The notes under the pieces were generated by a model that saw only the letters and a program-made list of their open reading frames with translations, did not search any database and was not told the DNA's origin. Positions 19,301 to 27,813 of a stretch of 64,000 bases of DNA are shown piece by piece; position 1 is the stretch's first letter, and every line of letters begins with the position of its first letter. The position numbers were made by a program, and so were the translations under genes. Origin of the DNA: Vibrio sp. 10N.286.49.B3 (GTDB lineage: Bacteria > Pseudomonadota > Gammaproteobacteria > Enterobacterales > Vibrionaceae); the NCBI RefSeq assembly GCF_002873395.1, contig NZ_MCUV01000012.1:5014-69013 (forward strand), written 5' to 3'.

Positions 19301-21793
19301 TTATATTAATTGATACTTACAGCCACTTTCCTTGCAACGCTTGGTTAATGCTTCAAAAGTTAAAGGTCTGTCAAAAAGATAACCTTGAGCAATGCAGCAA
19401 CCATCATCTTTTAGGCTCTGGAACTGCTCAATAGTTTCAACCCCCTCAGAGATAACTTTCACCTGCGAAGCTTCACTAATTGCAATAACAGCCTTAACTA
19501 GAGACATGCTTTGTGGGTTAGTTAGCATTTTATCTATAAAACAGCGATCTATTTTTATTTCCGTGATTGGCAAAGTATTTAGATAACTCAAAGATGAGTA
19601 GCCAGTTCCAAAATCATCTAAAGATAAACCAAAGCCCTCTTTACGTAGCTTTTGAAAAATAGGAACCACTTTGTCAAAATCACTGATAAAGACATTTTCT
19701 GTTATTTCTAATGTAATTTGTGATACATCGATAGCTATTTTATTAACGATACCAATTAACTCATCGGCAAAATTGACACTCATAAGTTGTTTGGGTGATA
19801 TATTGACTGACAAGGTTACATTATCCAGCGAGCATATTTTAGATAACTCGATAAAATCATTGCACGCCTTGGTAAAAACGAATAAACCTATATCATGAAT
19901 AAAACCCGACTCCTCAGCCAATTCAATAAATACATCCGTTGGAACAAAGCCCATTTTATCATTATTCCAGCGAACCAATGCTTCAACCCCTACAATTTGT
20001 AAAGAATCAAAGTCAACTTGAGGCTGATATAAAACAGTTACTTCATTTTTAACAAGAGAGGAACTCAGTTGCTCTTGCAGTTGAAAAGTCTTTTGTACCT
20101 GGTCATTAATAACCTGATCATAAAAAATAACAGCCCCTTTATTGAAATCCTTCGCCCTATGTAAAACAATATCAGCTTTACGAATCAGTGTTTCAACTTC
20201 CTCACCATCATCTGGATAGATACTGACTCCGATACTACAATCTATTAATAGGGAATGATAAGGGATATCAAAACTCGTATTAAAAATATCTTTTATTAAT
20301 TTTATTTTGTATTCTGCTTCTTTTAGGCTATTTAATGATGAAAAGCAGAATACAAACTCATCACCACCAAAGCGAGCCACAAAATCATCATCGGTCAATA
20401 CTTGGTTAAATCGATAAGCGACTTCTTTTAGCACTTTATCACCTACCGAGTGACCTCTTAAGTCATTAATTAACTTAAAATTATCTAAATCTAAAAATGC
20501 TACTGCTAACTGTTTATTCGAGCGATGAGCATGCTTCATACTACTTTCTATATACTCAATGAGTAATGATCGATTAGGTAGTCCCGTTAATTCGTCATGC
20601 AGTGCCATATGCTGCATACTATCTCTCGTATTTAAAAGTTCGATAATATATGCATTAATTCTTTCTTGAAATCGGAAAAAACGTTTAGAAACTTGTATAC
20701 TTAACATTAATGAAGTTGCCATAACAGCTAATGTCACGATTAATGATAGCATACCAATTTGAAATGACTTTTTATTATTATCTTGCTGTAATTCAATTTG
20801 CTTATAACGTATATATCTCTCTAAGTTAGAAAGATTGAATCCAGCGCCTATTGTCCACCCCCACTCATCAACCTTTTCTATATAATATATCATTCCGTTT
20901 TTTTCTGAATTGACCGGTTTGTACTCGTAGAAGTCACTATCACCTTCTAAATCATGCATGACACTCCAAATATCACCTTTATCTTTAAGCTCTGATATTG
21001 ATTTACCGATCAAGCTTGAATTATTATGCAATAGTAGGACATTGTTGTCATCAACAATAAAAATATTACTTTGTTGCTCATTTCGGTAACTGTTTACTCT
21101 CTTTAATATCTCACTTTTCAAATCACTTTCAACATCTTGGACATATTCGCCAGTACCAATAAACCAATCATAATAAAGAAACTTTTTACCATAACCAATT
21201 TTTTCAAATTCAATATCCTGTTGCTCACCTGGTTTTATATACCACCATTGATAATATGCCTCACCATTTTTTTCAATTAAGGCAATATGATCGCGGAGAA
21301 TATAAGTCCCCCTACTGTCTTGTGAGTCCCATTGTGATTGATTTTCAATATCAGGCCGGAGTGCATGCATTACATTAATGCCATTCATTTTGAATATAAA
21401 AAAATATCCCCTACCTGAAAAAAATCGAATCGGACGAAGTGCATTGTTAATAAGAGCGGTCACCTCAGATTCAGGTTTACCTTGGTTATGATTATAGATA
21501 TTCAAAGCAATTTGATACGCCTCTTCAACTCTGTTCTTTGCTTGCTTCTTAAGCTCAAACTTAGTCTGCGTATCTTGATACCTTGCCTCATGTGATATAT
21601 GCATCACTTCCTGCTGGATCATGACTTTATGGCGCTCAATGATCTCATAGCGCAGTTCATCCACACTGTGAGCGGCTTTGTCATGATTATCAACAATTGT
21701 CAGAATGCTTATTATAATGCTTACAATGCCTATAATAATGACGGGGATGTATCTAATCAGTAGTAATAGCTTTTTTTCATTGATAGTGTGCAT
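19301..21793 (-). CDS. Cache-domain GGDEF-EAL cyclic-di-GMP protein
   Basis: 830-residue inner-membrane signalling protein. An N-terminal helix (LIRYIPVIIIGIVSIIISIL) is followed by a periplasmic Cache-type sensor of about 300 residues containing GRGYFFIFKMNGINVMH and YDWFIGTGEYV, the latter resembling the dCache_2/SMP_2 ligand pocket. A second helix is near residue 350, then GGDEF (intact RFGGDEF) and EAL (intact EALVRW, DDFGTGYSSLSYL and a KIDRCFID segment). The I-site Arg is replaced by Thr. Both synthesis and breakdown of c-di-GMP are possible. It stands alone between the two tRNA clusters. The ligand is unknown. Confidence 0.93.
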   Translation of the reverse strand: MHTINEKKLLLLIRYIPVIIIGIVSIIISILTIVDNHDKAAHSVDELRYEIIERHKVMIQQEVMHISHEARYQDTQTKFELKKQAKNRVEEAYQIALNIYNHNQGKPESEVTALINNALRPIRFFSGRGYFFIFKMNGINVMHALRPDIENQSQWDSQDSRGTYILRDHIALIEKNGEAYYQWWYIKPGEQQDIEFEKIGYGKKFLYYDWFIGTGEYVQDVESDLKSEILKRVNSYRNEQQSNIFIVDDNNVLLLHNNSSLIGKSISELKDKGDIWSVMHDLEGDSDFYEYKPVNSEKNGMIYYIEKVDEWGWTIGAGFNLSNLERYIRYKQIELQQDNNKKSFQIGMLSLIVTLAVMATSLMLSIQVSKRFFRFQERINAYIIELLNTRDSMQHMALHDELTGLPNRSLLIEYIESSMKHAHRSNKQLAVAFLDLDNFKLINDLRGHSVGDKVLKEVAYRFNQVLTDDDFVARFGGDEFVFCFSSLNSLKEAEYKIKLIKDIFNTSFDIPYHSLLIDCSIGVSIYPDDGEEVETLIRKADIVLHRAKDFNKGAVIFYDQVINDQVQKTFQLQEQLSSSLVKNEVTVLYQPQVDFDSLQIVGVEALVRWNNDKMGFVPTDVFIELAEESGFIHDIGLFVFTKACNDFIELSKICSLDNVTLSVNISPKQLMSVNFADELIGIVNKIAIDVSQITLEITENVFISDFDKVVPIFQKLRKEGFGLSLDDFGTGYSSLSYLNTLPITEIKIDRCFIDKMLTNPQSMSLVKAVIAISEASQVKVISEGVETIEQFQSLKDDGCCIAQGYLFDRPLTFEALTKRCKESGCKYQLI

Positions 21794-21894
21794 CTATAAC
21801 CAATTAAGCGTGTCTAATAAAGCAATTATAGATGTAGATATGAGATCAGGTTGATAAAAGTGTAGGTAAAATGAGAAAATGGTTAGTTTCAAAC

Positions 21895-21922
21895 GAAAAA
21901 AAACCAGCATAGAATGCTGGTT
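21895..21922 (-). terminator. Rho-independent terminator of tRNA cluster 2
   Basis: Perfect 9-bp stem AACCAGCAT/ATGCTGGTT with a 3-nt loop. On the minus strand it is followed by a long T-run, right after tRNA-Leu copy 2. Confidence 0.9.
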
Positions 21923-21932
21923 CTTTTAAAGA

Positions 21933-22019
21933 TGGTGCCCCGGGCCGGACTTGAACCGGCACAGCGCGAACGCCGAGGGATTTTAAATCCCTTGTGTCTA
22001 CCAATTCCACCACCAGGGC
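21933..22019 (-). tRNA. tRNA-Leu (UAA), copy 2
   Basis: Identical in all 87 positions to copy 1, with anticodon UAA and encoded CCA. Last gene of the second cluster, downstream of tRNA-Gly and a tRNA-Gly remnant. Confidence 0.97.
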
Positions 22020-22097
22020 ACGCAATTCATTGCGATGCGCTAACTGAAAAGTTAAACACCATCTTTACCTTACCACCTAAGCAATAAGATTTTAATT

Positions 22098-22170
22098 TGG
22101 AGCGACACACGAGGTTCCCGATCTTCGAGGAGCTAGGCATGACCTCAACCTTGGCAAGGCTAAGTTCTAC
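22098..22170 (-). pseudogene. Degenerate tRNA-Gly remnant
   Basis: Shares the 3' part of the intact tRNA-Gly 124 bp away (TTGGAGCGACACACGAGGTT) and the anticodon-arm stretch GACCTCAACCTTGGCAAGG, but about 15-20 foreign bases replace the T-arm, and the 5' half beyond AAGG has decayed. It cannot fold as a cloverleaf. It lies between the intact tRNA-Gly and tRNA-Leu, so it is a leftover of a tandem duplication. Confidence 0.85.
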
Positions 22171-22221
22171 TTTAAACCTGTATTTCGCATATTTCTCAAC
22201 ATACATCAAGAAAACTTAAAT

Positions 22222-22297
22222 TGGAGCGACACACGAGGTTCGAACTCGTGACCTCAACCTTGGCAAGGTTGCGCTCTACCAGCTGAGCTAGTGTCGC
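22222..22297 (-). tRNA. tRNA-Gly (GCC)
   Basis: 76-nt cloverleaf with encoded CCA: acceptor GCGACAC/GTGTCGC, D-arm GCTCAGCTGGTAGAGC, anticodon stem-loop CAACCTTGCCAAGGTTG (anticodon GCC), T-arm ACGAGTTCGAACCTCGT. First gene of the second cluster. Confidence 0.97.
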
Positions 22298-22331
22298 ATT
22301 GTTTTCTAAGGTTTCCCTTGAGAACGAGATG

Positions 22332-22360
22332 TACTTTAACTGATTAAAAATATGAGTCAA
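22332..22360 (-). promoter_or_regulatory. tRNA promoter, cluster 2
   Basis: Minus strand TTGACT, 17-bp spacer, AAAGTA, matching the cluster 1 promoter hexamers and spacing. Confidence 0.75.
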
Positions 22361-22681
22361 TAGTTTTTTACTCTTTTCTTTTCAATCGGTTAAAATAAAT
22401 ACAGAGTGCACACAAAATCATCAAATGCATTGTGAGGGGTGAATAATAAAAAGGAATTATTATTTAATCGTCCATTTTTCGCATCGATAACTATACTATA
22501 AATTAGAATCATTCTTAGGTTAAATGATTGATGTTAGCAAAACATCAAAGCAGAGAATACATCCACTACCCTAAAGAGGTATTTAAAATATATAACTTTA
22601 TAATTCATCGACACTTAGTTTCGTTTTTACTACCATCATCAACTTTTATAATCGCCAACAACTAAATAGAACGATAAATAA

Positions 22682-23815
22682 ATGCCATTTTTTTTAAGAT
22701 TTCTTTTGCTTGTTTTATCTTTTTCAACCTGCGCAGAGACGCAATCTGAACCAGTATCAAAGCAAAACTGGTTCGAGTCAGTATTGGCTTTTTTTGGGTC
22801 AAGTGATGAGGTTGACGTCAGTAAAGGCATTGATTGGGGTGTACTACCTGGCCCTTTCTCAAATCCTGAACAAGGAACTGGTATAGGTATTGCAGCAGTT
22901 GGCTTATATGCACCTCAAGGACTAGAGTCAGGAAATCAAATATCAACCCTAACGATTAGTGGCTATGCTTCATCTAAAGGCACCTATGGTATAGGTGTTA
23001 ATAATTCGACTTTTTTAAATGAAAATCAATGGAAAATAGGGTTACAAACCCATCTATCATATACACCAAGTTTATATTGGGGTGTAGGGAGAGAGGCAGC
23101 CAAAAAAAATAGCAATAAAACAGAACATACCGCTTTATATTTTGATTTTGAACCTAGTATTTCCTATCAATTTATCTCCAATTACTTTATCAGAGTAGGT
23201 CTCAGCTCAGCATTTTTATTCAACCAGCGTTCCGATGGCCCAGCCCTAAGCAATGAAGACCTTGAAAACACCTCAAACTTGGGTGCGATTTTAGGCATTG
23301 ATTATGATACACGAGATTACGAAAATAACCCTTACAGCGGAAGACTTATTAGTCTCGAGCAACGTTGGTATAACCATGTTTTAGGCGGTGATTTTGACTA
23401 TAACCAGCTCACCTTTAATTATCGAGAATACATAAATATTATTGATGACAATGTGCTTGCTTATGACGTGTTTTTTCAAGGCTTGAGTGATGAGCAAGAG
23501 TTACCTTGGTTTGCATTAAGCCAATTAGGTGGCGATAAACGTATGCGCGGTTACTACACTGGTCGCTATCGTGACCGATACCAATTAATGGCTCAAATCG
23601 AATATAGGCATCGTTTTTCCAAGCGTAATGGCATGGTTGCCTGGATTGGTGCAGGAAATATAGGTGGTCATTTTGATGAATTATTTCATGATAACTGGTT
23701 ACCCACCTATGGCGTTGGTTATCGCTTCGCTTTTAAGCCTAGAGTCAATGTCCGTCTCGATTTAGGCTTTGGTGATGAAACCACCGTTTATTTCAATATT
23801 TATGAAGCATTCTAA
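22682..23815 (+). CDS. Outer-membrane beta-barrel, Omp85/BamA-TamA surface-antigen type without POTRA domains
   Basis: 377 residues: a signal peptide (MPFFLRFLLLVLSFSTCAE), then about 60 residues of linker and a single beta-barrel. The barrel carries the surface-antigen hallmarks YDTRDYENNPYSGRLISLE, GGDKRMRGYYTGRYRDRYQL (the VRGY/RGF-like conserved loop) and MAQIEYRHRF, and ends in an aromatic residue (YEAF). No POTRA repeats are present, so it is not BamA itself; short barrels of this sort are often linked to patatin or small-lipoprotein export, but the partner is not evident here. The DUF4056 gene begins 39 bp downstream and may be co-transcribed. Confidence 0.85.
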   Translation: MPFFLRFLLLVLSFSTCAETQSEPVSKQNWFESVLAFFGSSDEVDVSKGIDWGVLPGPFSNPEQGTGIGIAAVGLYAPQGLESGNQISTLTISGYASSKGTYGIGVNNSTFLNENQWKIGLQTHLSYTPSLYWGVGREAAKKNSNKTEHTALYFDFEPSISYQFISNYFIRVGLSSAFLFNQRSDGPALSNEDLENTSNLGAILGIDYDTRDYENNPYSGRLISLEQRWYNHVLGGDFDYNQLTFNYREYINIIDDNVLAYDVFFQGLSDEQELPWFALSQLGGDKRMRGYYTGRYRDRYQLMAQIEYRHRFSKRNGMVAWIGAGNIGGHFDELFHDNWLPTYGVGYRFAFKPRVNVRLDLGFGDETTVYFNIYEAF

Positions 23816-23854
23816 ATGTTTAGCTCTTCCCACATATATGAATAGAGGAACGAT

Positions 23855-24937
23855 ATGAAATTAAAGACATTAATATTAACGAGTATTTATCTGCTCTCCC
23901 CTATGAGTCACGCAGAGGAAGTTCCAACGCCTTCTGGACTTCGCCCTTGTTGTGCATTTGGCATTAATATGAAATCTGAGTTAGGCGTCATTCCAGTTCC
24001 ATTTTTTAAAGTCAAAAATATTGTTGAAACAAAAGAATTAGCCACTCATCGTTATAATGATGGTAGCCAAAGTATTACCAGCAGTTTAGTCGGTAGTGGT
24101 GATGAGGCGAATGGACTTATTTATACCAGCTATGGTGGGATCATAGATACCGCTCATGTTCGTGATACGGCTGATAATACTTTTTATCTTTTTAGTGAGA
24201 TAAGAGGGAACTTAGGCACCTACAAAAGTATTGAACTGGATGATGAACTTCGCCACCGAGTCGTCACCCTTCAATCTGCTCCTGTCAATATGATGGCAAA
24301 AGATAAATTAGCAATAGAGATAAAATTAAGTGGCTTGCTCGCTTTTAGACTTGCTCAATGGCACGAAGTTGCACAATGGTTTGGTTTTACCTCGGTGGCT
24401 GGGTTTAAAGAGTACCCATCAGCTTACTCGCCTGAAGACCTCTATTCAAATATGCTTGGTAGCTTGATTACTATTGAGGTTTTAGAAAATAATCCCAATG
24501 CAACTAAAGATGAATATCAACATTTATTTTCTACTATATTTCTACGTCGATTAGATGAACTCGGTGCTCAAGATGCAAAAAAAACTGAAGAAGTAATGAA
24601 TGGACTTGATGGTTATTGGTGGGATAGCCATAAAAGGCTGCCTGATAAGTGGGTGGTTAAAACAAGGGATTACCAGCCCCGCTTAACCCTTAAACCGCAC
24701 TGGGGTGAAGAAGCAACAAAAATAACCTTATCTCTCGAGGCGTTTTCTGAATTGGAAGTTTGGGGAAATGCCACATTTACCGCATCGAAAAAAGAAAAGC
24801 ACTTCAATAAATTGCCTGACAAATTGAAACAAAAAGCAGTATGGAGCATTCAGGACTTAGAATATATTGCAGCCTATGCAAAAGCAGTGGATGATAAAAA
24901 TGACTTGAGCAACAATCAGCTTCTTGATGCCCAATAA
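23855..24937 (+). CDS. Exported DUF4056 family protein
   Basis: 360 residues with a signal peptide (MKLKTLILTSIYLLSPMSHA). The mature start includes GLRPCCAFG, which I associate with DUF4056, a family of unknown function in Gram-negative bacteria. Other visible segments are LIYTSYGGIIDTAHVRDTAD, with a candidate active-site His-Asp pair, and WHEVAQWFGF. There is no membrane helix after the signal, so a periplasmic protein is likely. It follows the barrel gene by 39 bp with a purine-rich AGAGGAACG before the ATG, so it is probably in one operon with it. A strong terminator follows. Confidence 0.65.
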   Translation: MKLKTLILTSIYLLSPMSHAEEVPTPSGLRPCCAFGINMKSELGVIPVPFFKVKNIVETKELATHRYNDGSQSITSSLVGSGDEANGLIYTSYGGIIDTAHVRDTADNTFYLFSEIRGNLGTYKSIELDDELRHRVVTLQSAPVNMMAKDKLAIEIKLSGLLAFRLAQWHEVAQWFGFTSVAGFKEYPSAYSPEDLYSNMLGSLITIEVLENNPNATKDEYQHLFSTIFLRRLDELGAQDAKKTEEVMNGLDGYWWDSHKRLPDKWVVKTRDYQPRLTLKPHWGEEATKITLSLEAFSELEVWGNATFTASKKEKHFNKLPDKLKQKAVWSIQDLEYIAAYAKAVDDKNDLSNNQLLDAQ

Positions 24938-24960
24938 AGATGTTTTTCTCTTATAACTGA

Positions 24961-24987
24961 CTAAAGCCTGTGCTGTACAGGCTTTAG
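24961..24987. terminator. Rho-independent terminator after the DUF4056 gene
   Basis: Perfect 11-bp stem CTAAAGCCTGT/ACAGGCTTTAG with a 5-nt loop, then TCTCTCTT. It touches the last codons of the convergent DUF3820 gene. Confidence 0.88.
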
Positions 24988-25214
24988 TCTCTCTTAAGTG
25001 GTTTGACAATACTGTCTAAACCTTCCACTTTTAACGCTAGGCAAAGTTGCATGAGATCGCCCAATTCACCCGGTGGAAAGCCTTTCTTATTGGCAAACCA
25101 TAGCAAATACTCCTCAGGTAGATCAATAAGCACTCGGCCACTGTATTTTCCATACGGCATAACCACTCTGGCAAGTTTAACGATGTTCTCTTTATCTAAC
25201 ATTATTCGACTCAT
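24984..25214 (-). CDS. DUF3820 family protein
   Basis: 76-residue cytoplasmic protein with the family core MPYGKYSGRVLIDLPEEYL followed by LWFANKKGFPPGELGDLMQL. DUF3820 proteins are short and widely distributed; some are described as quorum-sensing-linked factors, but the molecular role is unsettled. The ATG at 25214 lacks a clear Shine-Dalgarno sequence; another Met four codons in is an equally possible start. Confidence 0.85.
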   Translation of the reverse strand: MSRIMLDKENIVKLARVVMPYGKYSGRVLIDLPEEYLLWFANKKGFPPGELGDLMQLCLALKVEGLDSIVKPLKRD

Positions 25215-25357
25215 TTAAGCTGACAAAAAACGGTACAAGTGAATAATTAACTCGGCATTAAGACTAATGGATTACTCAACATAGTATCAAATAATTTTAA
25301 TTTTATCTATAATACATACAGAGCCAATAAAATTTAACTGTTAAGGTAAAAAATTAT

Positions 25358-26839
25358 ATGAAGAAGTGCACATATGGTTGCCATGTTATCATTTACCTTT
25401 TACCGCTATTTATTGTCTCAATTGGCATTTATTACCTCTCGGACAAAAGCATTCATAAAACCCTAGATGAGATCTCAACAAAGTACGTTATTAACATTGA
25501 TCGCACTTTTGAGGGAATCATTATCGAAAACCAAGTGGCATTATTTAATCCTAATGATTGTGATTCAAACTATCAAAGTTTACATAACCAAAAAGGAATT
25601 GATGAATTACTCATTCTATATAAAGGTCAAGTAATTTGTTCCACAAAAAAGAAAGAAGATAGTCTATTATCAAATAATTTTCATGATATTAATCATCAAC
25701 TTTCCCTCATCCACTGGTATAGCGATCTTAAAAACCAAACCGTAAGAGTTGCAACTTATAGCCCTAGTGATTCTGACTATATGGCTGTTAGCTTACTTAA
25801 CCGGGATTATATTCGTGCTAATGTCGGCTATAAAACGGAGCCTCGCCTATTAAGATCATTATTTTTTGTCAATGGTGAAAGTACCTCTGCTGATAATGCT
25901 AGGCATGGTAGGAATCCTATCAAAATCACAAAGTCAATAAACTATAACTATGATATTTTAATTGAAGCAAGTGACGAGTATATAAAAAATGAGCGCGTTT
26001 TTTATATACTATCGGCGCTTCCTCTTCTATTTACTATTTACCTCTGCCTATTTGTAATGCAGCGCTACCTACGCACACATACGAGCGCCAGTCGTGAAAT
26101 TAAGCAAGCCATTAGACGCAATGAATTTATCTTATATTATCAACCTATAGTTAATGCATCGACTAAACAAACATTTGGTCTTGAAGCGTTAATTCGCTGG
26201 CAACATCCTACACGGGGTTTGATTCCACCTAATATTTTCATTCCTTTGATTGAAAGTTTAAACTTAATGAACGATATGACGGATATAGTTTTTTCATCTG
26301 CATACGAAGACTTAGCGAAAATCAAGATAAACGAAAGCTTGCACATAAGTATTAATGTTCCAGCATGCTATCTTTCTGACTCTAAAAACCGCGCAGCTAT
26401 CATTGATTACTTTCATAAATTTAAGACAATGAATATTCAGCTAGGTATTGAACTTACAGAAAGGGAATTAATTTGTGATGACACACGTCTATATCTAGAA
26501 GAAATGCGTAAGGTGGGTATTGAGATATTACTGGATGATTTTGGTACCGGCCAAACCTCCTTGTACATTTTAGAGAAAACTCAATTAGATTACCTAAAAA
26601 TCGATAAATGTTTCATTGACTCAATCGGCAACAATAGCGTCAATTCACCGGTCCTTGCCGCAATAATTAATGTCGCCAAAGGGTTGGAAATAAAACTTAT
26701 CGCAGAAGGAATTGAAAAAGAACATCAATCCAAACACTTATTGGCACAGGATGTTTTTCTTCACCAAGGTTATTTATATAGCAAGCCTATGCCTTTAGAC
26801 CTTATTAAAAAAAATCTCGAGTGTAATCACGATTCTTGA
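25358..26839 (+). CDS. CSS-motif EAL phosphodiesterase
   Basis: 493-residue inner-membrane enzyme that would hydrolyse c-di-GMP to pGpG. Layout: N-terminal helix (VIIYLLPLFIVSIGIYYL), a periplasmic domain of about 190 residues with Cys in NPNDCDSNYQ and in VICSTKKK (a CSS-motif variant in which the third residue is Thr), a second helix (YILSALPLLFTIYLCLFVM), and a cytoplasmic EAL domain. The EAL domain is complete by eye: GLEALIRWQHP, NVPACYL, ELTERELI, DDFGTGQTSL, KIDKCFID and AEGIE. In known family members, disulfide formation between the periplasmic cysteines controls activity. No GGDEF domain. Monocistronic. Confidence 0.93.
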   Translation: MKKCTYGCHVIIYLLPLFIVSIGIYYLSDKSIHKTLDEISTKYVINIDRTFEGIIIENQVALFNPNDCDSNYQSLHNQKGIDELLILYKGQVICSTKKKEDSLLSNNFHDINHQLSLIHWYSDLKNQTVRVATYSPSDSDYMAVSLLNRDYIRANVGYKTEPRLLRSLFFVNGESTSADNARHGRNPIKITKSINYNYDILIEASDEYIKNERVFYILSALPLLFTIYLCLFVMQRYLRTHTSASREIKQAIRRNEFILYYQPIVNASTKQTFGLEALIRWQHPTRGLIPPNIFIPLIESLNLMNDMTDIVFSSAYEDLAKIKINESLHISINVPACYLSDSKNRAAIIDYFHKFKTMNIQLGIELTERELICDDTRLYLEEMRKVGIEILLDDFGTGQTSLYILEKTQLDYLKIDKCFIDSIGNNSVNSPVLAAIINVAKGLEIKLIAEGIEKEHQSKHLLAQDVFLHQGYLYSKPMPLDLIKKNLECNHDS

Positions 26840-26932
26840 TAAGAGTTCTTTGCTTATCCCTGCAGTGTTTGCTAGTTTTAAAGAGCGAACAAAAAGAATG
26901 AACTACTTGTTACCTATTCAAAGGGACTGTCT

Positions 26933-27289
26933 ATGAAAGTAAATATCCAAACTCATCATGTATCTATCAATGATGACTCAAGAAAAGAAATCGAACAAAA
27001 ATTCGACAAGATATCTTCTCATTTTCCTTCATTAATTAGTTGCGATATTATTATTACGCAAGAGCATAACCAACATCATGTTGAAGTGTTTACAAATTAT
27101 GAAGGCGTTCGTGTTTCCGCTAAAGCAACCAATGATGTCATGTACCCTGCAATTAGCGCTGTATTAAAAAAACTTGAGACTGGGTTAAGTAACCGAAAGG
27201 GACAATTAAAAGCCGATCTGCATGAGAAGCCAACTAGCACAAAACCTGAGATTGCCTCAGATATAATTCAAGAAATGAAGCTCGTTTAA
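26933..27289 (+). CDS. Ribosome hibernation promoting factor (HPF/RaiA family)
   Basis: 118-residue protein of the HPF/YfiA family, which binds the small ribosomal subunit in stationary phase and shuts down translation. It starts MKVNIQTHHVSINDDSRKEI and has the family helix MYPAISAVLKKLETGL with the usual Lys-rich tail. It is longer than E. coli HPF (95) and close to RaiA, but lacks the long-HPF C-terminal domain. AAGGG lies eight bases before the ATG. A strong terminator follows. Whether it is the main HPF or an extra paralogue cannot be told from this window. Confidence 0.9.
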   Translation: MKVNIQTHHVSINDDSRKEIEQKFDKISSHFPSLISCDIIITQEHNQHHVEVFTNYEGVRVSAKATNDVMYPAISAVLKKLETGLSNRKGQLKADLHEKPTSTKPEIASDIIQEMKLV

Positions 27290-27318
27290 ACCTCATATTA
27301 AAATAATTTTTATATCAA

Positions 27319-27346
27319 AGCCAATTCATTCCGAGTTGGCTTTTTT
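27319..27346 (+). terminator. Rho-independent terminator of the hibernation factor gene
   Basis: Stem AGCCAATTC/GAGTTGGCT with loop ATTCC, followed by TTTTTT. Confidence 0.9.
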
Positions 27347-27695
27347 GTTTTGCAACGAATTAACTAGTGACTCTTAATGCATCTCTATAGCAAACCTAAT
27401 TTCCCCTATTGTTATATGCTTTAACTCCAATACAGTGCGCTGTGATGTTACATATTCTTGTATTACAAACTAACCACCACATGAACACACCAAACTGTAA
27501 TGCTTTTGGCTTGATTTTCACAGCATCAAACTCTCCTGTGTAGCAATAATACCTCTCATACAAACTCAAATAACCAAATAAAACACGTTCAAACAGCACC
27601 TTATCGCTACATACCTACCCAATTAGTTACATATGATTACAATTCACTATGTTTTGTGACTTATCCATCACTTTACACGGACAAATTCATTTCAC

Positions 27696-27711
27696 TGTGA
27701 GAGAGATCATT
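27696..27711. promoter_or_regulatory. CRP-like site
   Basis: TGTGAGAGAGATCATT keeps one perfect half (TGTGA) and three of five bases of the other. Its centre is 61-62 bp before the start inferred from the AACAAT -10-like box, the usual class I position. Confidence 0.4.
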
Positions 27712-27745
27712 TTATAGCGCATGAATGATTGATTGATAAACTCTT

Positions 27746-27758
27746 ATTGTCTAACAAT
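27746..27758. promoter_or_regulatory. GntR/FadR-type operator shared with the PL15-like gene
   Basis: ATTGTCTAACAAT has the same arms, ATTGT-N3-ACAAT, as the palindrome at 9240-9252, and again its right half (AACAAT) could serve as the -10 hexamer. Half-site forms lie upstream of the KdgM gene (29666-29678) and the PL6 gene (34828-34840). Confidence 0.55.
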
Positions 27759-27813
27759 ATGACATAACAATTACAAAACACATTACTAAACACATATTGA
27801 ATAGGACGTTCTA

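Larger units (their letters stand above)
27347..27813. other. 467-bp regulatory region before the lectin-like lipoprotein
   Basis: AT-rich and without a credible gene; a 67-codon minus-strand frame at 27396-27599 has no ribosome site and odd composition. The right half holds a CRP-like site and the shared 13-bp palindrome. Confidence 0.65.

Noticed and set aside
27396..27599. 67-codon minus-strand frame in the gap before the lectin-like lipoprotein
   Set aside because: Cys/Tyr-rich, no ribosome site, no neighbours that make sense; probably chance.
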